The translations under genes and the position numbers were made by a program. The notes beneath the pieces are model-generated. The model saw only the letters and a program-made list of their open reading frames with translations, was not told the DNA's origin and did no database searches. Positions 26,212 to 34,185 of a DNA stretch of 64,000 nucleotides are shown piece after piece (positions within the stretch are counted from its first letter, which is position 1; each line of letters opens with the position of its first letter). Source of the DNA: Planctomycetota bacterium (GTDB taxonomy: Bacteria > Planctomycetota > Uabimicrobiia > Uabimicrobiales > Uabimicrobiaceae); assembly GCA_029260735.1 (NCBI GenBank), contig JAJDCR010000132.1, positions 1 to 64,000 of the forward strand. The letters run 5' to 3'.

Positions 26212-28035
26212 ATGCACTGGATAGAAACACAAAACGAGATTCGCTACCAAGTATTGGCCATTACCAATTTTTTAAACGGTAGTCTGTGCCTGAAGAAGGT
26301 GCAGTCGTCGCCAGAGATAACAGAAATACGAGGGAGCTTAAACGGATCAGAAGGCGAGGCTGTCCACGAAGTTAGATTCCCTAGAAAAGAGTGGAGCGAG
26401 GAGAGCGCAAAGGAATGGATAGATAAGCGCAAGGAGAAAATTATGTTGAAGAATGTTGTTGAGAAAATAAACAAATCCTCAGGTGTTCAAAGCATTCTGT
26501 TCTTAGAGAAAGAATTCACAGAGAAATCAGCTAAGGATTTCCTTATATCCAAGGGCCTAGACACTGCCAACTTGCAAAAAGTGGACGGTGGTTTTTTCAC
26601 AGAGATCAATAGTCGAGATGCTTTCCAAAAAGGAACTCTGCGCAAGATCATCATGCGCAAAGGTATCGAGGCTTGGACTGGCCAGCTAATTGAGATCCAA
26701 AAGAGTATGACTTCTCCTCTTTTAGATGAATTTGCACTCTCTGAGGATGACCTGCACGACTTAGAAGACCTAGATATATATGAAGTAACTCTGTGTAAAT
26801 CACCCGTTGTTGGAGTGCCAGCCGCTTTCACTATAGTAAAGGCAGAAAACGCTCCTGAACAAGATTTTTCTCGTTGGTGCAAGATAGAGAAAGCGGACAA
26901 AGTAAAAAAGCAAGTATTCGGATATGTCCTTGTACCTGGTGTTTTCGACTCGCAAGGTGACAGATTAACAGCTAAAGAAATTGAAAAAGCTTGCCACTCT
27001 TTTATGCGCAACATGGCATTTCGCAACCAACAAGGAACAGGTACGGGCATTGAACACAAAGTGTTTTGCGCCGCTGCTTATCCAATAGAAAACTTCTTTG
27101 ATGAGAAAGGTGTTAATGGGGTAAAGGGTGGATGGTGGGCTGGGAAACAAATAGTCGATGATGGATTATGGAAAGCCATCGAAGACGGTGAAATTAACGG
27201 ATTCTCTGTGGGTGGCCGTGCAGGGATAAGAAAAAAGGCCGAATTTCAATTGCCTTTGGATGTGCCGAAGGTAAGTAAATCTAATATAGGAGTTTTCAAA
27301 ATGGGAGAACTAGAAAAATTATTGAACCAGATTTTCGCATTAGCAAAATCTGCGGGAGATAATCAACAAGCTCTTATCCCCGAGGCCGTGATGAAGTTTA
27401 ACATGCAGCCAAGCCAGATCGCGCAGAAATGCGAAGAGGGAGTAAACGTAATCGGTGCTCTAATGGGTGTTGAAATGATTCGAAAAGCGGTCAACGCTTC
27501 ACCTACAAAGGGAGGTGATAGTGGTTGGACAGCCCTCAAAGTAATCGACATCGTAAAGCGCGGAGATTATGGGGAGTTCGGAACCACTTCTTTCGCTCAA
27601 GGACAAAGTGTTGCTAAAGCAAACCCAATGGCCCAATATGACTGGTACCAACAAATGCAGCAACAATTACAATGTCCACAACAGCAGCCTACTCAAATGC
27701 CTCAAATTCAAATGCCTGTGATGCCCAATCAGTATCCACAGCAAATGCCTTATAATCCATATCAAAATCAACAACAGGCTCAAAATATGCAGCATCTAGA
27801 ACAGCAAAGAGTTCAGCTTGAGAAAGCTTTAGATATGTTAGAGGATCAAATTGATCTTGCTGGAGGAGGAGGAGTTCCTCAACGCCAAAGCAACAACGAT
27901 TTCGATCCCCCTATTGACATGATGCAAGATGGATACAACGTTGAAGATATTGATTACGATTTCAATCCAATGGAGTTTTCTGCCTCTGATGCCGCTGGTA
28001 TCAAAGATGCATTCCAAAGAGGGGAGATATCATAG
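26212..28035 (+). CDS. XkdF-type prohead protease fused to scaffold-like tail
   Basis: A 607-residue protein. Residues about 230-345 match the XkdF phage serine protease pattern: 'GYVLVPGVFDSQGDRLTAKE', 'GIEHKV', 'GGWWAGKQIVDDGLWKAIED', 'GFSVGG'. The N-terminal ~220 residues contain a second partial copy-like region with 'WTGQLIEIQKS'. The C-terminal third is Gln/Pro/Met-rich (about 475-540) and ends acidic, like scaffold domains cleaved off during maturation. It lies just before the major capsid gene, as protease-scaffold fusions do. Protease family from motifs; scaffold role inferred. Confidence 0.8.
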   Translation: MHWIETQNEIRYQVLAITNFLNGSLCLKKVQSSPEITEIRGSLNGSEGEAVHEVRFPRKEWSEESAKEWIDKRKEKIMLKNVVEKINKSSGVQSILFLEKEFTEKSAKDFLISKGLDTANLQKVDGGFFTEINSRDAFQKGTLRKIIMRKGIEAWTGQLIEIQKSMTSPLLDEFALSEDDLHDLEDLDIYEVTLCKSPVVGVPAAFTIVKAENAPEQDFSRWCKIEKADKVKKQVFGYVLVPGVFDSQGDRLTAKEIEKACHSFMRNMAFRNQQGTGTGIEHKVFCAAAYPIENFFDEKGVNGVKGGWWAGKQIVDDGLWKAIEDGEINGFSVGGRAGIRKKAEFQLPLDVPKVSKSNIGVFKMGELEKLLNQIFALAKSAGDNQQALIPEAVMKFNMQPSQIAQKCEEGVNVIGALMGVEMIRKAVNASPTKGGDSGWTALKVIDIVKRGDYGEFGTTSFAQGQSVAKANPMAQYDWYQQMQQQLQCPQQQPTQMPQIQMPVMPNQYPQQMPYNPYQNQQQAQNMQHLEQQRVQLEKALDMLEDQIDLAGGGGVPQRQSNNDFDPPIDMMQDGYNVEDIDYDFNPMEFSASDAAGIKDAFQRGEIS

Positions 28036-28037
28036 AC

Positions 28038-29309
28038 ATGAGTGCTTTACAACAACATAGTCATGTTCAAGATCTTAACCCACATATGCAAAGAGCCTAC
28101 AGAAGATTAGTTTCACAAGGCAATCAAAAACTAGCTATTAAAAAGGCAAATGCAAGAACTCAGTGGAGGAATGGACAGGTTCAACCTGTTCATATCCCTA
28201 TAGGACATGGGTTTAAGGGTCAGTCTCAGTATCGTAATCATAATAACATTGCAAAGAGCCACATCGAATTTCCCTATGTTTCCACCTCTGGGCATATTAC
28301 TAACCAATCCATGCGCAGAAGAGTAAACAGTACGATAGATAAAATGCTTCGTAAAAGTGCCGGGGCATTTGACACTAGCGATTTAGCTAACGGTGGTGCT
28401 CTTTTAGAAGCGCAAAGCGCTTACTTGTTTGCTCTTATAAAGGATGAGCCAACAGTACTAAATGAAGCTCGTCTAGTCCCTCTTGCAGCCAAGCAACAGA
28501 CAATAGACAGAATTACTTTTGCTAGTCGAATTTTCCACACAGCCACAGAAGGTGCAGCTCTCGCGGAAGGTAAACGCAGCAAGCCGACTATGAGTAAAAT
28601 CCAAATGAATGCTCAGACCTTCAAAGCCGAGATTCGGCTAACCTATGAATCTCTTATTAATAACATAATGAGGCTCGGAAAACAGGGTTTGGCTATTCGC
28701 GGAAGTAGATTCGAGAACATGGTTATTTGCTTGGCAGCAGAGCAAGCAGCTTTGGACATGGAAGAATTTGCTATGTTGAGTGATTCCGCTTCAGCAGATG
28801 CCGACTTGAATAAATTTGAGGGATGGCTAAAAATTGCTGCTAGTAACAACGCCTTTTCTCATGGATCAAATCCAGTAAACAAAGAATTCTTCAAAAAAAC
28901 TTTCCTCACTATTCCTAAACAATACCGTTCTAGTCGAAAGATAAGACTTCGTTGGTTGATGTCTCCAGACTTGAATGTTGAGTGGATGGACGAAATGGCT
29001 GATCGAGTTACTCCATTCGGTGACGGACTTCTTGCTGGAAACAGTGGTAAGCAGATGATGAGTGCATATAGAATTCCTATTATCGAAAGCTCAACAATGC
29101 GTACCGACTTGGGGGCTGGAAGCAACGAAGGACAAGCCCTTTGTACAGATCCTCGAAATTTAATCCTTGGTTTGCATGAGCAAGTCTATATGGACTCAGA
29201 CAAGGACGTTGGTACCTCAGAAGCTATCTTTGTTCTTAGGTTTGCCGTTGACGCAAAAATGGAACAGCCTGAAGGTTCTACCCTGGGAGAAGACGTAGTC
29301 GTTAACTAG
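28038..29309 (+). CDS. Major capsid protein (HK97 fold)
   Basis: A 423-residue protein. The core 'LARLVPLAAKQ'-like region reads 'ARLVPLAAKQQTIDRITFAS', followed by 'TEGAALAEGKRSKPTMS' and 'LAAEQAALDMEEFAML', the N-arm/E-loop pattern of HK97-type capsid proteins in PBSX-like phages. The first ~100 residues are basic and polar, possibly a delta domain removed by the upstream protease. It forms the icosahedral shell. A hairpin follows the gene at 29341. Confidence 0.88.
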   Translation: MSALQQHSHVQDLNPHMQRAYRRLVSQGNQKLAIKKANARTQWRNGQVQPVHIPIGHGFKGQSQYRNHNNIAKSHIEFPYVSTSGHITNQSMRRRVNSTIDKMLRKSAGAFDTSDLANGGALLEAQSAYLFALIKDEPTVLNEARLVPLAAKQQTIDRITFASRIFHTATEGAALAEGKRSKPTMSKIQMNAQTFKAEIRLTYESLINNIMRLGKQGLAIRGSRFENMVICLAAEQAALDMEEFAMLSDSASADADLNKFEGWLKIAASNNAFSHGSNPVNKEFFKKTFLTIPKQYRSSRKIRLRWLMSPDLNVEWMDEMADRVTPFGDGLLAGNSGKQMMSAYRIPIIESSTMRTDLGAGSNEGQALCTDPRNLILGLHEQVYMDSDKDVGTSEAIFVLRFAVDAKMEQPEGSTLGEDVVVN

Positions 29310-29340
29310 TCTAGATTATCCACCTCCAAAAACGATAACA

Positions 29341-29358
29341 CTCCCCCCAGCGGGGGAG
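29341..29358 (+). promoter_or_regulatory. Intercistronic hairpin after the capsid gene
   Basis: CTCCCCC pairs with GGGGGAG across a 4-base loop in the 67-base gap after the major capsid gene. There is no T tract, so it is more likely an mRNA stabiliser or processing/attenuation signal that sets capsid expression above downstream genes. Confidence 0.55.
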
Positions 29359-29376
29359 AATAGGAAAGGAAAAGTA

Positions 29377-30021
29377 GTGGCCAAGAAAGAAGATAAAGAG
29401 GAAAAAAAAGAAGAAGAGTCTACCTCTAAAAAGATTAGCCCAGGAATGAAAAAATCTGGCCTCCAAGGGAAAATTAAATCCAAGGAAAAAGAGGAACCCA
29501 AAACTAAAGAAGAAATCGAAGTAGTTGAAAACCCCGAAGAAGAAGAATATTCAGATATAGAAGAGGATAGCTCTGGAGAAGGAAAGGAAAAACCTAAGAA
29601 AATAGAAGTTGATGTAGATTTTCTCAGGAAAATGGCCGAAAAAATAGATTCTATCGAGAAATCTCAGGCCAAAAAAGATGAGGAGATAGAGTTTCTAAAA
29701 GGATTACTTAGCGAAAATCAACCTAAGAAAAAAAAGAAACCTCGCACGTATCGACAAGGGCCAGGATATTTCCGACTAAACAGAATCACACCTAGTGAGG
29801 CAGGAATTATTGGCCCGCACGGAAAAACCTACAGGAGAGAAAAAAAAGGAAGTAACGAGCATTATCATTTCTTCCAAAAGAACCTTGTTGGGGAGAGAGA
29901 TTTTGATGTCATCTCAGAGAACGAAAACATTGTCTACGTAGAAGAGTATGATTTTGCCCTGAAGCTCAGGATGATGCCGGAGAGATTCGCCGAAGAATTT
30001 CCTGAAGATGGCGACTCATAA
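29377..30021 (+). CDS. Charged phage head-region protein, unknown
   Basis: A 214-residue protein starting at GTG 29377 with GGAAAGGAAAA upstream. The first ~125 residues are almost all Lys/Glu and probably disordered or coiled coil. The C-terminal ~85 residues are ordered and aromatic ('GPGYFRLNRITPSEAGIIGP', 'HYHFFQKNLVGERDFDVI'). Its position after the capsid gene suggests a head-decoration, scaffold or connector role. Not recognised. It overlaps the next gene by 14 bases. Confidence 0.65.
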   Translation: MAKKEDKEEKKEEESTSKKISPGMKKSGLQGKIKSKEKEEPKTKEEIEVVENPEEEEYSDIEEDSSGEGKEKPKKIEVDVDFLRKMAEKIDSIEKSQAKKDEEIEFLKGLLSENQPKKKKKPRTYRQGPGYFRLNRITPSEAGIIGPHGKTYRREKKGSNEHYHFFQKNLVGERDFDVISENENIVYVEEYDFALKLRMMPERFAEEFPEDGDS

Positions 30022-30397
30022 TTGGGAGGCTTGGATTGGTCTATCCGATCCTACGGTAATTTCTCGCCCTCTATTCAAAAGCACTGAGACAAAAATAATT
30101 TTCACCATAATAGAGGGCGAAGAAAGAACCCCTGTCAATATAGAGAACAATGTCATTACCTTCTCAGCGAGACAGATACACAATAAAGTTGCTTTGTCCG
30201 ATCCAGTGACTTGCTCTGTTACAGACCACGAAAATGGTATTTGTGAAGCTGACCTAAGTGCTGACGACCTAGCCATTGATGAAGCAAATGGAAAAGACTG
30301 CTATGGTGAAATTAACATTCGTAGCGGAGAAGGACAACCAATAAAGGATCGAGTAACTTTTCGCTTCGTAGTTGAAGACACAATCGAGACAACATAA
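30008..30397 (+). CDS. Phage virion protein, beta-rich, unknown
   Basis: A 129-residue beta-rich protein, possibly an Ig-like or baseplate-type N-terminal domain ('KSTETKIIFTIIEGEERTPV', 'RVTFRFVVED'). It lies between capsid and head-tail connector genes, overlapping its upstream neighbour and sharing a base with the next start (TAATG). The strand pattern resembles the protein at 30807. Function unknown. Confidence 0.65.
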   Translation: MATHNWEAWIGLSDPTVISRPLFKSTETKIIFTIIEGEERTPVNIENNVITFSARQIHNKVALSDPVTCSVTDHENGICEADLSADDLAIDEANGKDCYGEINIRSGEGQPIKDRVTFRFVVEDTIETT

Positions 30398-30810
30398 TGC
30401 CTAATCTTGTAACACTAAGTAATAGAACTAGATACCTCAAAGACATCGAAATCGGGCCAAAGGGAGTAAGGCAAGACGAAATCGAAGATGCACAAGAGTA
30501 TGCCGACAACTACATTGAGGGGAAGCTAGGGACAATATTCGCGGCTCCCAACATCCCTAAGATGATAGAAAAAATTGCTGACATGCTCGCTTCTTCTCAC
30601 GTTCTTAGATTCGCCCATAACTTAAATAGCCCAAAGAAAAGTGAAAGAGCTACCGAGTTAAAAGAGGAGGCTCAGGGATTAGTAAAAGAAATCCTTGATG
30701 GTTGTTTAGGGTTAGTGATGGCTGATGGATCTTTTCATCCCGATTACCCTGGTATATCCAAGTCGGTAGATGAAAACGAGGAAGAAGACGAAATTGAGAT
30801 CCTTAAATGA
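30397..30810 (+). CDS. Head-tail connector protein (DUF1320/gp36-like)
   Basis: A 137-residue helical protein with the gp36/DUF1320 layout: an acidic N-terminal start, a helix with 'AQEYADNYIEGKLGTIFAAP' near 30-50, 'IPKMIEKIADMLASSHVLRF' and 'RATELKEEAQGLVKEILDG'. Proteins of this type complete the neck in tailed phages. The position after the head genes agrees. The family match is from pattern only. Confidence 0.65.
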   Translation: MPNLVTLSNRTRYLKDIEIGPKGVRQDEIEDAQEYADNYIEGKLGTIFAAPNIPKMIEKIADMLASSHVLRFAHNLNSPKKSERATELKEEAQGLVKEILDGCLGLVMADGSFHPDYPGISKSVDENEEEDEIEILK

Positions 30811-31244
30811 CAAGCTCATACGATATCTACAAAAGAGCTAAATCACTGCCTAGTCTTATGGGCCACTGTGACTACACAATGACCTTCACTGTAGGGCAAG
30901 ATGACTTTGGTTGGGCTATCGGATCTCATTCGGAAAAATTCCTCGGCACAGTTTTAGACCTAACTGGAGCAAAGGTTTTTCTTTCTCTTTTTAGATTACC
31001 AACAACACCTTCTGTTTTAGATCTAGCGGCAGGATATGGACAAGGGTATGAGTGTGAAATTTTCAAGAATGCTGGAGTGCTTGATGCAGATCCGGCGAAA
31101 GGGATATTCTCCGTTGACATTTCCGCGAACGACCTCGATGTCTATGGTCAAGTTATCGGAGAGATCAAAGTTGAAACCAGTTCTGGAAAAACTATATGCC
31201 CAGGACAATTCAAAACAAAAATAATCAAAAGGTTGTCTAGCTAA
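30807..31244 (+). CDS. Phage neck/baseplate-like protein, unknown
   Basis: A 145-residue protein starting within the stop of the previous gene (ATGA). Beta-rich with 'YTMTFTVGQDDFGWAI' and a C-terminal 'TICPGQFKTKIIKRL', reminiscent of BppU-type N-terminal domains. Not firmly recognised. Placed between connector and tail-completion genes. Confidence 0.6.
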   Translation: MTSSYDIYKRAKSLPSLMGHCDYTMTFTVGQDDFGWAIGSHSEKFLGTVLDLTGAKVFLSLFRLPTTPSVLDLAAGYGQGYECEIFKNAGVLDADPAKGIFSVDISANDLDVYGQVIGEIKVETSSGKTICPGQFKTKIIKRLSS

Positions 31245-31774
31245 TGGGCGATTCATTCTCTATCGGTAGACAAGGTTTTAAAGACATGGATAAATTAATA
31301 AATTCCATGTCTAGAGCAACCTCTGCATTTCCGCGCAAGATGGAAAAAGCGATGCACGATGCTGGAGATATCGCTCAAAAACACATCGCTCGCAACTTTG
31401 CCTCGCATGGGTCAGAGTTTGGAAACAGTTGGAAACCTCTTCATCCACTAACTCAGAAAGATCGAAAGAAGAAAGGGTTTAAACCTAGCCGCCCGATACT
31501 TGTTCGGCGAGGTTGGCTACGAGCATCACTAACGAGTAAAACTTCAGCTAATGCCAAGCGGGAGATTAGCAGCAGAGGAATAAAGATGTACTCTACTCTC
31601 AAAGTAAAAGGAGGAGATAATTTATTTGAAATTCATCAACGCGGACTAGGACGAGTTCCTGCGAGAAAGATGGTGAGGGAAGGCTCTCCTCCCTGGGTTT
31701 CTGCTTCGGCATGGAAAGAGATTGAAGCAAGATTTCTGGGTGCGTTTTTAGAGGTTAGAAGGGAAATGATCTAG
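31244..31774 (+). CDS. Phage virion morphogenesis/tail completion protein (gpS/Mu gpG-like)
   Basis: A 176-residue basic protein. 'AQKHIARNF', 'GNSWKPLHPLTQKDR' and 'PILVRRGWLRASLT' are the typical motifs of the phage virion morphogenesis (tail completion) family, in which a W-x-P/LTxxxKxxK segment is followed by 'LxxTGxLRxS'. It joins head and tail. TAATG overlap with the upstream gene; its TAG overlaps the next GTG start. Confidence 0.8.
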   Translation: MGDSFSIGRQGFKDMDKLINSMSRATSAFPRKMEKAMHDAGDIAQKHIARNFASHGSEFGNSWKPLHPLTQKDRKKKGFKPSRPILVRRGWLRASLTSKTSANAKREISSRGIKMYSTLKVKGGDNLFEIHQRGLGRVPARKMVREGSPPWVSASAWKEIEARFLGAFLEVRREMI

Positions 31775-32292
31775 TGGTTCATCCCAACAAAACCAAAGGC
31801 AGAAAAATTACTCCTCTAGATAAAGCATTCAGAGAATTTGGGGAGTTAATAAAAAGAGAATTCGACAAGGATGCAACGTACAGAGATTCTCAGGACGAAG
31901 CAATAAAGAGAGTTTATTTTGGGGATCCTGGAAATATAAACGAAACACCCAGCCTATCACTGGAGATGCCTGGTGTCAATTTTAAGAAGAGTCCACAAGA
32001 CAGTGGATCAGATGCGAAAGTTAGCTGGAAAATACGCTATTACGGCGGTGATTCTGATAGGGAAGATGTGTTATTCCAGACCATTCGTGCTGCTCTTACG
32101 ATTAAGCTCATTATAGTTGACAACGATAAAATACCAACGAAAGACGGCACCAAAAATTTTGTATTTAGTACGTCAGATCAAGATTTTAACATAGAGTTCG
32201 GAATCATTGAGGCAGATGAAGAGGCCGAATATAGTGGACTTCAAATCGCTGAGCTCTTATTCGTCTCTGATTTTTCAGAAACAGGATATTAA
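31774..32292 (+). CDS. Tail terminator-like protein, unknown family
   Basis: A 172-residue acidic protein starting at GTG 31774 inside the previous stop. It has 'FGELIKREFDKDATYRDSQD' at the N-terminus and a beta-rich remainder. The size and place (after tail completion, before tube) fit a tail terminator (Mu gp37/lambda U-like). No diagnostic motif; assignment by position. Confidence 0.6.
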   Translation: MVHPNKTKGRKITPLDKAFREFGELIKREFDKDATYRDSQDEAIKRVYFGDPGNINETPSLSLEMPGVNFKKSPQDSGSDAKVSWKIRYYGGDSDREDVLFQTIRAALTIKLIIVDNDKIPTKDGTKNFVFSTSDQDFNIEFGIIEADEEAEYSGLQIAELLFVSDFSETGY

Positions 32293-32295
32293 ATT

Positions 32296-33339
32296 ATGTC
32301 TAGGCAAAGAGATATTAAAGATGTGGTTGTTTTCGGTAACCCATTCACAGGCGTTCAGGATGTCGCACTAGATCCGCAAGGAGAAAAGATTCCGCATTCA
32401 GGAGATGCTTCCACAAGTATACAGAATATCCAGATAACTAAGATAAAAACAGGTATCTCTATAAGTGTTGAAGATCCTGACCACAAGAGAGATGTTGCCG
32501 GTGTTTTTTTTGGTGCCATTGTCTTTACGGCAGCGATTGACAATATCATCACAAGCAATGGCCATGGATTGAACGACGGTGACAAAGTTCGATTTTTCAC
32601 TACAGATACTTTGCCTGCTGGATTAGACCCGAACACAACCTACTTTGTTATCAATAGCACAACCAACACCTTTAAAGTATCGCTTACCTCTGGGGGTTCC
32701 GAGATAACAATAACAGATATAGGAACAGGTATTCAGAAATTTCAAAGAGGACTTATCGAAGTTCTAAAAGTATCTGCAAAAGAAGGATGCAGCGAGATAG
32801 ACGATTCAGCAGATGCAAATTTATTTATTTCCTTCTTGGGAGTCACCGGAAAAATGCTTGAGGTCACTATAGAGCTTCGGGATGTAACTCAAGCTCTAGG
32901 ATTAATATCAATCGGTGAATTAGGCCAGTTAGACATAGTTGTCCCTCTCGGGTCAGTAACTAGTGGGCTAATCGGGAGCGATACAGAGACGTTCACTCTA
33001 AAAAATATGACCGTCGTTGGCCAAAACACAGGAGCGAAACACGCGGACATTGCAAGCAACAGTTTGAGCCTTGAAGGTGTAGGAGAAAACGGGGCCAATA
33101 TCGAAAATACTCTTTCTGCAGGAGGGAGCACTCCTTTCGAAATCAACTGTGGCGACTCAGGAGAAATCTCGTATAAAATCCCTTCTGCTGATGGAGGAGA
33201 TGACGAAACTGTAACTGTGAGCAATTGCGTTTGTACAGGTGTTGAGCTTAGCGTAGAACACGCCGGAAGACTGCAACGTAAATTTGACTTCGGATCGTTT
33301 TCGAGTGATGGCTCAACCCCTCCTTTAGTTCTTAGTTAG
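32296..33339 (+). CDS. Putative tail tube protein with inserted FCCH-like domain
   Basis: A 347-residue protein. The FCCH-like domain ('NGHGLNDGDKVRFFTTDTLP', then 'TYFVINSTTNTFKVSL') is inserted near residues 85-150 of an otherwise beta-rich protein whose C-terminus ('GVELSVEHAGRLQRKFDFGS') looks like a tube or major tail protein. It comes just before the tail chaperone genes, where the major tail protein normally sits. Tube role inferred from gene order. Confidence 0.65.
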   Translation: MSRQRDIKDVVVFGNPFTGVQDVALDPQGEKIPHSGDASTSIQNIQITKIKTGISISVEDPDHKRDVAGVFFGAIVFTAAIDNIITSNGHGLNDGDKVRFFTTDTLPAGLDPNTTYFVINSTTNTFKVSLTSGGSEITITDIGTGIQKFQRGLIEVLKVSAKEGCSEIDDSADANLFISFLGVTGKMLEVTIELRDVTQALGLISIGELGQLDIVVPLGSVTSGLIGSDTETFTLKNMTVVGQNTGAKHADIASNSLSLEGVGENGANIENTLSAGGSTPFEINCGDSGEISYKIPSADGGDDETVTVSNCVCTGVELSVEHAGRLQRKFDFGSFSSDGSTPPLVLS

Positions 33340-33352
33340 GGAACAGAAAAAA

Positions 33353-33841
33353 ATGGAAAAACTAGACGAAAAAACAATGCGAATATCTCCTAATTTGGCA
33401 GGAGAAAAGATTCCTTTAGGGGACGGACAAGAGTGGATCATTTCTCCAATGCCACTGGATGATAGTCTTGAAGAAACTCTTACGTTGATGGAGAGATATT
33501 CTGATTTAGAGGTTGAAATGCTTTACCCTGCAACCGTAGAAGATCCAGAAAGTAAAGAATCTCTCGAAGAAAACAAAGAGCCTGATATAAATCAGCGCAT
33601 ACAAGGCGGCATGAAGAAACATGTTAGAGCAACAAAAGACTATATTCTACACTCTCGTGAAATAGCTTTTCATATTCTTAAACTCAATTATCCTGAACTA
33701 ACAAAAGAGTTATTCAATAAACACAGATTGGCCAATCTCGAAAACGTGAAAGATATAGTAAATATTTTTTCCGGAAAAAGCACCAAGTCCAAAGAACCTG
33801 AAGAAGAACAGAAAAAAAAAGTGAACTTGAACGATGCTTAG
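33353..33841 (+). CDS. Tail assembly chaperone, short form (gpG-like)
   Basis: A 162-residue acidic/basic protein between major tail and tape-measure genes, the fixed place of tail chaperones. 'PLGDGQEWIISPMPL' begins the body, and it ends after a lysine run. Nine A at 33812-33820 near the 3' end allow a -1 shift into the next reading frame, giving a longer G-GT form. Confidence 0.75.
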   Translation: MEKLDEKTMRISPNLAGEKIPLGDGQEWIISPMPLDDSLEETLTLMERYSDLEVEMLYPATVEDPESKESLEENKEPDINQRIQGGMKKHVRATKDYILHSREIAFHILKLNYPELTKELFNKHRLANLENVKDIVNIFSGKSTKSKEPEEEQKKKVNLNDA

Positions 33842-34185
33842 GCGACATCTCTTGGCGTGATTTTATACGCTGGATGGTAGCAGCTCTACGTAGCTTAAGC
33901 TTAGATGTAAGTAAACTAAACATCAATGAAGGAATGGATATAGTTATTGTTTCGTTGAACTGCTTTCCTCCTAAGATTTGTAGCATTATCGAATTCTATC
34001 CACACTTGAAAGAAAGATTCGAAAGGCTGAAAAAAGAAGAGGAGAGAGTTAGCGAAAGAACCTCTCAAATCGAGATGAATACGAGTCATGGAAAAGGAAG
34101 TTTGTTCAAGCAAAAAATAAGAACTTCTGAGCAAATGGAACATCTAGTAAAAATGGGTTATGCAGTAAGAAAGAAAGCTGAGTAA
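33811..34185 (+). CDS. Tail assembly chaperone frameshift extension (gpGT-like T domain)
   Basis: The -1 frame is open through the slippery site to TAA 34185. After the shift it reads 'KKSELERCLGDISWRDFIRW', then 'INEGMDIVIVSLNC', adding about 121 residues to the first 156 of the 33353 gene (about 277 in total). An internal ATG at 33874 has no good ribosome site, so expression as a fusion is more likely than as a separate protein. The GT form recruits tail tube protein to the tape measure in lambda-like phages. Confidence 0.75.
   Translation, partial: EKKSELERCLGDISWRDFIRWMVAALRSLSLDVSKLNINEGMDIVIVSLNCFPPKICSIIEFYPHLKERFERLKKEEERVSERTSQIEMNTSHGKGSLFKQKIRTSEQMEHLVKMGYAVRKKAE
33812..33820 (+). 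promoter_or_regulatory. Programmed -1 frameshift slippery site (A9)
   Basis: CAG AAA AAA AAA GTG in the zero frame contains A AAA AAA, a classic -1 slippery heptamer. The zero frame stops 21 bases later, and the -1 frame continues for 121 codons. Confidence 0.75.
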
